Below, in pieces: positions 56,028-64,000 of a DNA stretch of 64,000 bases (within the stretch, counting starts at the first letter, position 1; the number at the start of each line of letters is the position of its first letter). Both the position numbers and the translations under genes were made by a program. The notes under the pieces are model-generated. The model was given only the letters and a program-made list of their open reading frames with translations. It was not told the origin of the DNA and searched no databases. The stretch comes from Cyclobacterium qasimii M12-11B (lineage in GTDB: Bacteria; Bacteroidota; Bacteroidia; Cytophagales; Cyclobacteriaceae): assembly GCF_000427295.1 (NCBI RefSeq), contig NZ_ATNM01000091.1, forward strand, positions 124,001-188,000, written 5' to 3'.

Positions 56028-57692
56028 TCATTGATTTTTACAAGATTCTACCCATAGCTCCCATTTCCCTACAAGATTTTTCACCTTTTCTGGATAATTA
56101 TTAGCAAGGTTGGTTGTCTCGGTGCCATCAGCAGCTAAATTATAAAGTTCCCACGGACTGTTTTCATCCTCCGAAATGATCTTCCAATCACCGGAACGTA
56201 AAACCCTATTTTCAGGCACTCGCCAGGCTAAAAAATCAGGAGGGGAAAGCTTCTTTCCTTGAAAAATTGGGCTAAGGCTTTGGCCATCAAGTGGGAGGGG
56301 CTTACGACCTTCAAGTTCGCTTGGATAAGTTCCATTTGCTAATTCAAGAAATGTTGGCATAAGGTCTATAATATGCCCCACATCATTGACTATTTCACCA
56401 CGAGCCTGAATACCTTTGGGCCAATGCGCTATTAAAGGTGTTCTGATACCACCTTCGTACCCCGTCATTTTAGTAGACCGAAAGGGAGTATTGCTCATAA
56501 GTGCCCAATCGAGGCCATAAGCCTGAAAGGAATCTGCCGGACCAGGAAGATTGTCAGGCCCACTCCCTAACTGTACAGCTTCACCGTTAAGACGCCAGGT
56601 TCCACTCTCATTTTGTCCAAAAAATCCATTTGTCGTTGGTTTCTCTCCACCATCAGGGGCCGCACCATTGTCGGAAAGGAATAGGATTAAAGTATTTTCA
56701 AACTGCCCACTTTTCTTCAGCATATCAACAATCCTCCCTGTACTTTGGTCAATGGATGCTACCTGAGCAGCATATACCGCCATTCGCTCAGCCTCCCAGT
56801 TCTTTAAGGAGTCCATCGTCCAGTCATCATCATTGTCTGGCCGAGGATTAATAGGCCAATTTTGGGGGATCAATCCTAATTCAGTTTGTTTTTCTAAGCG
56901 CTTAATGCTCCATCCATTCCATCCCTCTTCGCGGTAGCGACTACGATGGGGAACAATATCGGCTTCATTAGCATGTAATGGCCAGTGTGGGGCAATATGA
57001 GAAACATAAAGAAAAAATGGTTTTTTATCTGTGGCAGCTTGCAGCTCGGACTCCTTTAAGAATTCAAGGGCATAATCTGTAAGGTCATCTGTAAGGTAAA
57101 AGTCATCAGGTAGCTCAACCTTGGATTCATTGAGAAAAAAGGGGTTGGGCTCCACCTCGTCAAAATAACTGATTTTACCTGCACACATGGGGCCATAAAA
57201 ACGGTCAAACCCACGTTTGGTAGGCATATCAGGATCTTGCCATTTCCCAACCATCATCGTATGATATCCTGCCATTTGTAGCCCCTCACCCAGATTTATA
57301 GACCGTGAATAATCTGTGGGTTCATTCCAGTTAGTACCTGTATGCCCAATTCGTTGCGCATATAGTCCTGTCAACAGGGATGCCCGTGAAGGCCCACAAA
57401 CAGAATTGTTGTAAAATTGAGTAAAGCGCAAACCATCGGCTGCCAATGCATCAAGGTTAGGGGTTGGGATTTCTCCACCATAACAACCTAAATCAGACCA
57501 GCCGAGGTCATCTGCAAAAATGAGAACGATATTAGGAACCTTTGCTTTATTAGTAGGGATATCATCAATCAGACCACCTGGTGTTTTTTTATTAGGTGCT
57601 TGTTGCGAAAAAACATTTTCAGTGAATAAGCCACTGATCAGGGCCATAAACAGTAAAAAAACATTAACGATTGGTCTATAATTTACCTGCAT
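56028..57692 (-). CDS. secreted arylsulfatase (S1 family)
   Basis: A 554-aa exported type I sulfatase. Signal peptide ending VFSQ (about residue 30); metal-binding NIVLIFADDLGWSDLG; the formylglycine motif CGPSRASLLTG (C-x-P-S-R, about residue 98) in which the Cys is oxidised to formylglycine; HIAPHWPLHA; LFLSDNGAAPDGG. It would remove sulfate from an aryl or carbohydrate ester, as is common in marine Bacteroidota. No maturation enzyme or SusCD is next to it. Confidence 0.9.
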   Translation of the reverse strand: MQVNYRPIVNVFLLFMALISGLFTENVFSQQAPNKKTPGGLIDDIPTNKAKVPNIVLIFADDLGWSDLGCYGGEIPTPNLDALAADGLRFTQFYNNSVCGPSRASLLTGLYAQRIGHTGTNWNEPTDYSRSINLGEGLQMAGYHTMMVGKWQDPDMPTKRGFDRFYGPMCAGKISYFDEVEPNPFFLNESKVELPDDFYLTDDLTDYALEFLKESELQAATDKKPFFLYVSHIAPHWPLHANEADIVPHRSRYREEGWNGWSIKRLEKQTELGLIPQNWPINPRPDNDDDWTMDSLKNWEAERMAVYAAQVASIDQSTGRIVDMLKKSGQFENTLILFLSDNGAAPDGGEKPTTNGFFGQNESGTWRLNGEAVQLGSGPDNLPGPADSFQAYGLDWALMSNTPFRSTKMTGYEGGIRTPLIAHWPKGIQARGEIVNDVGHIIDLMPTFLELANGTYPSELEGRKPLPLDGQSLSPIFQGKKLSPPDFLAWRVPENRVLRSGDWKIISEDENSPWELYNLAADGTETTNLANNYPEKVKNLVGKWELWVESCKNQ

Positions 57693-57775
57693 ATCTAATA
57701 TTAGTTAATAAGCTTCACAATAACTTGTCCCCCTAAGTAGAAGTATTTCAATTCTTAATGTCCTAGCATTATAAA

Positions 57776-57812
57776 AAAATAGGGCCATAATCTAAAATTA
57801 TGACCCTATTTT
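57776..57812. terminator. terminator after proS
   Basis: A 16-base stem (AAAATAGGGCCATAAT with ATTATGACCCTATTTT, one mismatch), loop CTAAA, with A/T tracts at both ends. It lies downstream of proS in the minus direction, between proS and the sulfatase. Confidence 0.75.
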
Positions 57813-57981
57813 CATCTCCTATCTTGTAATCGGGAAAAGTCTGTCCAAGGGATTCAACTTTTTCCTTAAGGGAATAAGCCCCCCTTAATTTTATCAGAAT
57901 CATTGTTTTATTATTAAATTCCTATCAAAACCCGATTCAAGTAAATTAACATTGGCAATCAATGCTTTTAAACTTTCTTGA

Positions 57982-59463
57982 TCAATAAGCTCTTGCGAAT
58001 AGCACTCTTCCTGTAGAAGGTTTTCCTGAAACGATACAAAGACCGTCCTCTTTTACCTGATCAAGAGGAATACATCGAATAGTCGCTTTTGTTTTTTCCT
58101 TGATCTTTTCCTCAGTTTCAGCAGTACCGTCCCAATGGGCCGCTACAAATCCCCCTTTGTTATCCAAGACATCTACAAATTCCTCCCATGTATCCACAGA
58201 AGTTGTTTTTTCATCGGTAAACGATTTGGCCTTTTGGTAAATGCTATCTTGGATATTGTCCAGGGTATCTTTAATAATAGTTATCAAATCTTCTGTTTCA
58301 AAATTGATAACAGTTTTGGAAAAATCATCCCTACGGGCTAATTCTACTGTTTTGTTTTTAAGATCCCTGGGCCCTATTCCAAGCCTCAACGGTACGCCTT
58401 TCAATTCATATTCAGCAAATTTCCATCCTGGCTTATAGGTGTCTCTGTCATCAAATTTCACAGAAATACCTATATCGTCCAATTGATCAACTATTTCTTT
58501 CGCCTTAACGCTAATTTCTTCGAGTTCTTCTTCACTTTTGAATATTGGCACGATTACTACCTGAATTGGAGCCAATTTAGGAGGTAATACCAAGCCTTTA
58601 TCATCAGAATGAGCCATGATCAAGGCACCCATTAATCTGGTACTTACTCCCCAGCTGGTTCCCCATACATGCTCCAGGCCTCCTTCTTTGGTAGCAAACT
58701 TTACATCAAACGCTTTGGCAAAATTCTGTCCTAAGAAATGAGAGGTACCAGCCTGCAAAGCTTTTCCATCCTGCATCATCGCTTCTATACAATAAGTAGA
58801 CTCAGCTCCTGCAAATTTTTCACTTTCGGTTTTTACTCCTTTAATGACAGGCATGGCCATAAATTTTTCGGCAAAATCCGCATAGACATTTAGCATCTGT
58901 ACTGTTTCTGCTTCTGCTTCTCTTTTGGTAGCATGAGCAGTATGCCCTTCTTGCCATAAAAATTCTGCTGTCCTAAGAAAAAGCCTTGTTCGCATTTCCC
59001 AACGCACCACATTTGCCCACTGATTGATAAGCAAAGGCAAATCGCGGTAAGATTGAATCCAGTTTTTGTATGTACTCCAAATAACAGTCTCTGAGGTAGG
59101 TCTAACGATCAACTCCTCTTCTAATTTTGCTTCCGGATCTACGATTACTCCTTTTCCTGAAGGATCGTTTTTAAGTCGGTAATGCGTAACGACAGCACAC
59201 TCCTTGGCAAAGCCTTCTACGTGGTTGGCTTCTTTGGATAAAAACGATTTTGGGATAAATAATGGAAAATAAGCATTGCTATGACCAGTTTTTTTAAACT
59301 TGCGATCCAGCTCTGCCTGCATCTTTTCCCATATACTAAATCCGTATGGTTTTATAACCATACACCCTCTAACGGCACTATTTTCAGCGAGGTCTGCTCT
59401 TTTCACCAATTCATTGTACCACAGGGAATAATCCTCACTACGCTTGGGTAATCCTTTACTCAT
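57982..59463 (-). CDS. proS: prolyl-tRNA synthetase, archaeal/eukaryotic-type
   Basis: A 493-aa class II synthetase of the short (type 3) form without the INS editing domain. Motif 1 [17 protein letters not shown], motif 2 [29 protein letters not shown], motif 3 [28 protein letters not shown]; anticodon-binding domain from about 290 and C-terminal extension ending in Tyr. Length is right. A TAnnTTTG element precedes it on the minus strand (59526-59519). Confidence 0.95.
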   Translation of the reverse strand: MSKGLPKRSEDYSLWYNELVKRADLAENSAVRGCMVIKPYGFSIWEKMQAELDRKFKKTGHSNAYFPLFIPKSFLSKEANHVEGFAKECAVVTHYRLKNDPSGKGVIVDPEAKLEEELIVRPTSETVIWSTYKNWIQSYRDLPLLINQWANVVRWEMRTRLFLRTAEFLWQEGHTAHATKREAEAETVQMLNVYADFAEKFMAMPVIKGVKTESEKFAGAESTYCIEAMMQDGKALQAGTSHFLGQNFAKAFDVKFATKEGGLEHVWGTSWGVSTRLMGALIMAHSDDKGLVLPPKLAPIQVVIVPIFKSEEELEEISVKAKEIVDQLDDIGISVKFDDRDTYKPGWKFAEYELKGVPLRLGIGPRDLKNKTVELARRDDFSKTVINFETEDLITIIKDTLDNIQDSIYQKAKSFTDEKTTSVDTWEEFVDVLDNKGGFVAAHWDGTAETEEKIKEKTKATIRCIPLDQVKEDGLCIVSGKPSTGRVLFARAY

Positions 59464-59518
59464 TATTATTTCTTTGTTGTAATAAAAAAACTCTTTATCT
59501 TAGATTCTTGATTTGTGA

Positions 59519-59526
59519 CAAATATA
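59519..59526 (-). promoter_or_regulatory. -7 element (TATATTTG) of proS
   Basis: Minus strand TATATTTG, an exact TAnnTTTG, 56 bases before the proS ATG. No TTG is seen at the usual -33 spacing. Confidence 0.4.
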
Positions 59527-59595
59527 AATTAAAAAATGATAACCTTCTTGTTATATCGTCGTATATAGTAAGTGAGGAATAAACTAAATATCTAT

Positions 59596-60960
59596 ATGAT
59601 TAATTTCAATCCAATTCGGACAATAGGCGCATTTGCGATTTTAGGCCTTGCTGCCTGTAGCACTAGCTACCAAGCCAGCAATATGGGCGGTGAAGTCGAC
59701 AACTTGTACTTTATGGCTTCAGATTCAAGAATAGCGACTGAATTTGCTGTGAAAAATAATAATCCGGAAAATTTTAAGGAAATTGAACAAATCCGTGATA
59801 TTGACGGAGACGTAGAAAATTTTTCTGCAAGAAATGTAAATCCGGAATATATAGCTAAATACCAACGGTCAGCGGATCCATCTGTTGACGAGTCTACGGT
59901 ATATTTTGATGATTCTCAAAGTGGAACAAACTTAGCCACGGGAGAACCAAACATTAATGCCTATGACAACTACACAGGTACAAATGGAAGTTCTGTTACT
60001 AATAATAACTTCTTCATGAGCCCAATGATGAGTTATGGAATGTCTTCCATGATGATGGGAAGCATGTACAATCCTTACTTCGGATCAGGATTTGGTGGAA
60101 TGGGTTATTATGATCCATTTTACAGTTCAGGATTCGGCTTTAACTCAGGTTTTGGTTACAGATCAGGTTTCAACCTTTCCCTTGGAATGGGATTCGGTTT
60201 TGGCAATCCTTATTTCGGACGTGGATTTGGAATGTATGACCCATTCATGAACTACGGATATGGTTACAGACCAGGTTTTGGAGGTTTATATGGAGGTGGA
60301 TATTATTCTCCGGTAATTGTATTGCCAGGTGGATCTGAAGCAAACAGACGTCAGGTTGTTCAAGGAGCAAGGGGTTACAGATCTTCTTCTTTGGCCAATT
60401 CAAATTCCTCTAGTAGAAGCAGGAGTATTGCAAGCCCAACCTCATCAAGGGCTACTGCTAGAAGAGACGCATTGTCTAACAATTCTAGTGTAGTATCTAG
60501 AAACAGATCGTCTGCAACCAACAATTCATTCAGCAGATCTCAAAATGATTATTATAACTCAGCCTCTGCTACCCCTTCCAGAAGAAATATTAATTCTCCT
60601 GCAATGAACAGGTCAGGGAACACTTCTACAAGAAGTAGTTATGGTAACTCAAGTAATAGTAGCACATACAGATCAGCTGCGCCTTCAAGCAATAGCAGGT
60701 CAAGAAGTATAAACTCAACCAATAGCAGGTCTCAATATGCAGCACCTAGCTCAAGCAGTAGAAGTTCTTCACCTTCTTACAATAGAAGTAGGAGTTCAAC
60801 TACACCAACTTATCAACAACGTTCTACTACACCTAGTAGAAGCAGTACATATTCTGCACCTTCCAGGTCTTCATCTACCTATAGCGCTCCAAGGAGTAGC
60901 AGTGGATCTTCATCAAGAAGTACCGGAAGCAGCAGTAGCAGTAGTAGAAGAGGGAATTAA
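59596..60960 (+). CDS. Gly/Met-rich and Ser/Arg-rich lipoprotein
   Basis: A 454-aa lipoprotein (signal ends LGLAAC, then STSYQAS). After about 110 residues of ordinary sequence comes a region rich in Gly, Phe, Met and Tyr (for example MGFGFGNPYFGRGFGMYDPF), then from about residue 255 a tail of more than 190 residues made mostly of Ser, Arg, Asn and Thr with many SRS and SSS runs. No known domain. It looks like a surface-exposed or envelope matrix component with disordered tail; function unknown. I use the ATG at 59596; GTG 8 codons upstream is also in frame. Its stop lies in the terminator. Confidence 0.8.
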   Translation: MINFNPIRTIGAFAILGLAACSTSYQASNMGGEVDNLYFMASDSRIATEFAVKNNNPENFKEIEQIRDIDGDVENFSARNVNPEYIAKYQRSADPSVDESTVYFDDSQSGTNLATGEPNINAYDNYTGTNGSSVTNNNFFMSPMMSYGMSSMMMGSMYNPYFGSGFGGMGYYDPFYSSGFGFNSGFGYRSGFNLSLGMGFGFGNPYFGRGFGMYDPFMNYGYGYRPGFGGLYGGGYYSPVIVLPGGSEANRRQVVQGARGYRSSSLANSNSSSRSRSIASPTSSRATARRDALSNNSSVVSRNRSSATNNSFSRSQNDYYNSASATPSRRNINSPAMNRSGNTSTRSSYGNSSNSSTYRSAAPSSNSRSRSINSTNSRSQYAAPSSSSRSSSPSYNRSRSSTTPTYQQRSTTPSRSSTYSAPSRSSSTYSAPRSSSGSSSRSTGSSSSSSRRGN

Positions 60961-60973
60961 TTCCCTCTTTTTT
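60948..60973. terminator. terminator overlapping the stop of the Ser/Arg-rich gene
   Basis: A perfect palindrome AAGAGGGAATTAATTCCCTCTT (60948-60969) followed by a T-tract. The stop codon is inside the stem. Confidence 0.8.
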
Positions 60974-61244
60974 TTCTCTTCTTTAAAAAATCACCCCCAT
61001 CGTATATAGTACTTTTTTACACTTAATCCTCAGCTGTGGATGCTAGTGGCATCTTCTTATTGACTTTATTTACTTAAATACCTACCCTTGAAGTAACGTT
61101 TTACCTTAACCTAAACACGTGAATATCCGTTTCGGATAGTATCGCTTCATTATTTCAAAACCTAAGAAAAGATTGAGGGCAATGGAAACCCATGTATCAA
61201 ATCACATGGGGATTAAAACAAAAAAAGGATTTAATAGAATTGAC

Positions 61245-62716
61245 ATGAAAGGATTTAAATTGATTTTATCTTTATCTGCTTTGGCTGCATTTCATATAAA
61301 TGATGTCAAAGCTCAAAGTGGCTACGTCGAAGACGCACTCCGGTTTAGCCAATATGGATCTAATGGTACCGCAAGAATCACTTCACTTGGAGGCACTGGC
61401 AATTCACTTGGGGGAGACTTAAGTAATATTCATAATAACCCGGCTGGTTTGGGTTTTTATCAAAATTCAGAATTTAGTTTCACTGCAGGATACAGTGATT
61501 GGAATGCCTCCACTTCACTGTTGGGGCAAACAGAAAACTTTAATAAAACAAACTTTTCTTTACCAAACCTTGGCGTGGTCATTAGTAGGGCAAAAGGCCC
61601 ATTAGAAGTAGGCGATTGGCGAGGAGGCTCCTTTGGTATCAGTATCAATAGACAGGCTACCTATAACAACGATTTTGGCTATTTCTCCAACCAATTTGAC
61701 CAAGGATCCATTTTAGATTATTACGTTGATGTCTATAATGATATAGGTGTCCCTGGTGGAACCGATGGTTTGTTTTTTGATGCGTTCCTCATCAACCCTG
61801 TTAGTGGAGGAGGATATGATTATTCTCCAAATGCTACGCTGGCATTAGAAAAAACAGAGAAGGTACAGAATGAAGGGACCATGTCTCAAATTGGATTTTC
61901 CTATGGAGGAAATTATAAAAACAAGTTATTTATCGGTGCATCCATAGGGATCAATTCTATATCCTATAGCTCTACAAAGACTTACGATGAAGAATTTCTA
62001 GATGACAATAACCAAACTTCCCTTTTAGTTCTTTACAAGAAAACCTAACCCTTACAGGTTCAGGCGTCAATGTTGGATTGGGAATTATTTACAAGCCAAT
62101 AGACGAATTAAACGTTGGGTTAAATTTCAAATCCCCTACCTGGACGCAGTTTAACGAGGAATATGATGCAGATATATTTGCCAATTTCTTCCCCCCTTTC
62201 CAAGATCCAGAATTCGGGAATGTCTCTGAGTCAGATGCGCAAACTGATATTTTTATGAGTAGCTATAGTTTAAGAACACCGATGCGTATCGGAACTGGAT
62301 TAACCTATTTCTTCGGTAAAAATGGATTCATTACTGCTGATGCGAATTTCCTGGATTACAGTTCAGCCAATTTGAGGTCAAATGTATTCAATACGGAACA
62401 AGATAATATTGAAATCAGTAACCTTTATGGTCAAACGATAAACTATAGTGTAGGTGGAGAGTTGAGAGTAAAAATGTTTAGGCTACGGGCTGGCTACGCC
62501 TATTTCGGGGATCCAATTAAAGATCCTGGAAACCTTGACAGAAGCACCAATCAAATCTCGGGAGGAGTAGGCGTGAAATTATCGGGCTTTAGTATAGACT
62601 TAGGACTTGTGAATAGTAAATTTAACAGTTACTATTCTTCATTCCCTGGTGCTGATTTAGCCATCACTGACAATAACAGAACTACTGGACTGCTAACCCT
62701 AGGGTTTAGTTTTTAA
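61245..62716 (+). CDS. FadL/OmpP1-like outer-membrane porin, frame broken by one base
   Basis: An outer-membrane beta-barrel of about 490 aa when repaired. Signal peptide MKGFKLILSLSALAAFHIND ending KAQ; then ALRFSQYGSNGTARITSLGG and NIHNNPAGLGFYQNSEFSF, typical of the OmpP1/FadL-like group; a barrel to terminal Phe (LLTLGFSF). The first frame stops at 62048. One extra base in the T4 run 62023-62026 reads TSLFSSLQENLTLTGSG and joins the second frame. Probably a sequencing error. I start at the ATG at 61245; upstream in-frame starts would put non-signal sequence in front. It overlaps convergent aroK by 18 bases. Confidence 0.8.
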
Positions 62717-63232
62717 CAAAGGCAGCCATTCAGAAATCAACAACTCAGGGGAACTGTCTTCTCCCCTGAGTTTTATTTTTGCCATTTCATAAAATACACT
62801 TCTTTGTGCATGCATGTTTTTAAGCTTTAAAATTATTTGAGGAGTATCCAGACTTGAGAACAAAGGCCTAATAGACACTTCAGTATGCGTTAGCCGCTGA
62901 AGTATACTATTTAAAGGCACATCCAAGTAGACTGAAACCCCTTTATTATTAATCAGCTCCATATTGTCATTGTAGCAAGGAGCCCCACCTCCAGTTGCTA
63001 AAACAAAGGCCTCTTCTTTATTAAGAATACCCTCCAAAACGGTTGACTCCAATTTCCTGAAATACCCCTCACCTTCTGTTGAGAAAATTTCAGCAATTGC
63101 TTTTCCTGCTGCCGCCTCTATTAAATCATCTAAATCATAAAAAGGCCAATTTAACTTTAAGGCAAGGGACTTTCCTAAAGTGGATTTCCCACTACCAGGC
63201 ATCCCTACAAGTATGATTTTTTTTGAATCCAT
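62699..63232 (-). CDS. aroK: shikimate kinase
   Basis: A 177-aa kinase that phosphorylates shikimate in chorismate synthesis. Walker A GMPGSGKST (residues 10-18), FYDLDDLIE (Asp for shikimate), EIFSTEGEGYFRKLES (Arg and Glu), LATGGGAPCYND (GGG motif) and IRPLF in the lid. Its ATG overlaps the stop of the upstream DoxX-type gene by one base (TAATG), so the two are coupled. Its 3' end overlaps the porin. Confidence 0.94.
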   Translation of the reverse strand: MDSKKIILVGMPGSGKSTLGKSLALKLNWPFYDLDDLIEAAAGKAIAEIFSTEGEGYFRKLESTVLEGILNKEEAFVLATGGGAPCYNDNMELINNKGVSVYLDVPLNSILQRLTHTEVSIRPLFSSLDTPQIILKLKNMHAQRSVFYEMAKIKLRGEDSSPELLISEWLPLLKTKP

Positions 63233-64000
63233 TATTTAAAAAATATGTTTTTCGCTATTTCAGGTGATGGTGTATTTCGGTAATGAAACTTTTTGAGAAT
63301 GGTTCCCTCTTCCAAAAACACCAAACCCGGATTGGACCTAATGATGGTCTTTACGACGGTTGCATCTGCCATATAGTAACCAATATTAAGGCCTTTATCC
63401 TTAAGATAGTTTTTCATTTCCTCCTCCGAAGAAGCGGCTACCAAAATCACCTTTACTCCAGTTCCCTGGAATGAATTGATCAACGCACTAATCCTGTCCA
63501 GTTCGTTTACTGAGAGTACTATCTTTTCTATATTACTGGATAGGATCAATAATTTTTTACCTTGAAGAATTTCATCGGTATGATCTCCAGCATCACTCCA
63601 AACAGCAAAATCAGAAATTTTAGGAAGCACTTCAGGATTCTTCAAAGTCATTTCCAAAAAGGTATAACTTTCATCAGAAGGGTATTGATCAAATGAAACT
63701 TTTTCCCCATCCTTTTCCATAAGGTAAGAATATTTCAGCTCGGCCGATGGCTGCATCGCTTGATTGATATTGACGCCTTCTTTAAAGGCTCTAAAATCAA
63801 TGAATGGAAGATTTCTAATGGCATAGATGGCCATAGTAAGGGAGATAACGAAAGTACCTATCGTTACCCATTTGCCAAACCGTGAATAGTTACTTGGCAG
63901 GTATTCTTTAAATACCAGCATAAATACAATTAACACCAATAAGACAATGTCTTTGTAAAACGACTCCCAGGGTGTAAGTTTTATAGCATCTCCAAAACAT
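63232..64000 (-). CDS. DoxX-type membrane protein with thioredoxin-like tail (partial)
   Basis: C-terminal 255 or so residues of a membrane protein of the Bacteroidota DoxX / BT_3928-like family; the gene continues beyond the window's right edge. The visible part begins CFGDAIKLTPWESFYKD, followed by two membrane helices (IVLLVLIVFMLVF and WVTIGTFVISLTMAIYAI), then a periplasmic or cytosolic region with SFDQYPSDESYTFLE and a thioredoxin-fold-like region (VKVILVAASSEEEMKNYL, NPGLVFLEEGTILKKFHY). Exact function unknown. It is translationally coupled to aroK. Confidence 0.82.
   Translation of the reverse strand, partial: CFGDAIKLTPWESFYKDIVLLVLIVFMLVFKEYLPSNYSRFGKWVTIGTFVISLTMAIYAIRNLPFIDFRAFKEGVNINQAMQPSAELKYSYLMEKDGEKVSFDQYPSDESYTFLEMTLKNPEVLPKISDFAVWSDAGDHTDEILQGKKLLILSSNIEKIVLSVNELDRISALINSFQGTGVKVILVAASSEEEMKNYLKDKGLNIGYYMADATVVKTIIRSNPGLVFLEEGTILKKFHYRNTPSPEIAKNIFFK

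Noticed and set aside
1-64000. tRNA genes, CRISPR arrays, integrases, transposases
   Set aside because: No cloverleaf-like T-loop sequence, no regular direct repeats with spacers and no mobile-element protein was found by eye; a tRNA search program was not available.

Overview
The window comes from a Bacteroidota chromosome, most likely order Cytophagales and probably family Cyclobacteriaceae. The evidence is a SusC/SusD pair, lipoproteins with Bacteroidota-type lipoboxes, DUF4290 next to murA, a FloA/NfeD pair, a fused alpha/beta 2-oxoacid dehydrogenase E1, archaeal-type ProS, AT-rich intergenic DNA and several TAnnTTTG promoter elements. Genus is inference. No tRNA, rRNA operon, CRISPR array, phage or intact insertion sequence was seen.

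Layout. 0.6-12.1 kb: an outer-membrane cluster of SusC, SusD, a long FG-GAP/ASPIC-UnbV lipoprotein and two tandem vanadium-haloperoxidase-like (PAP2 fold) lipoproteins. 12.1-14.2 kb (minus): ECF sigma, anti-sigma, gmk, nadD. 14.3-20 kb: LpxL-like acyltransferase, UvrD/PcrA helicase, DUF4290, murA (with Asp in place of the catalytic Cys). 20.3-28.2 kb: a two-component system, a TonB-type outer-membrane barrel, a GT2 glycosyltransferase and a double LAB_N/ArnT-like fusion, read here as a possible lipid A modification module. 28.2-31.9 kb: DUF3109, a 39-aa membrane peptide, rnpB, an NtrC-like regulator without a DNA-binding domain, a 38-aa lipoprotein and a LuxE-like acyltransferase. 32-41.6 kb: lipoprotein, E1 fusion, alanine dehydrogenase, hemN behind an FNR-type box, HAD phosphatase, DUF2461, DUF7009, SIMPL protein and MarR with a perfect palindromic operator. 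41.7-45.7 kb: ybbP-ybbA divergent from tesA. 45.8-49 kb: GMC oxidoreductase, gluconate-dehydrogenase subunit-3-like partner and DUF1080 (3-keto-glycoside chemistry). 49-55.8 kb: Crp/Fnr regulator, HsdR_N-like protein, HhH protein, hemA, WG-repeat protein, floA, nfeD. 56-64 kb: sulfatase, proS, Ser/Arg-rich lipoprotein, FadL/OmpP1-like porin, aroK and a DoxX-type membrane protein cut by the window edge.

Six genes (FG-GAP lipoprotein, second haloperoxidase, pcrA, response regulator, ybbP, porin) are each split by one single-base indel in a short homopolymer run, and in every case restoring one base restores a full-length family protein. Because this includes pcrA and a two-component regulator, I treat them as probable sequencing or assembly errors and list each as one gene.

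The most interesting items are the SusCD / FG-GAP / haloperoxidase cluster, the two-component / LAB_N / ArnT module, the MurA Cys-to-Asp change, the GMC/DUF1080 set with a Cys-rich motif, and Crp/Fnr-type boxes in front of both hemN and the Crp/Fnr gene.
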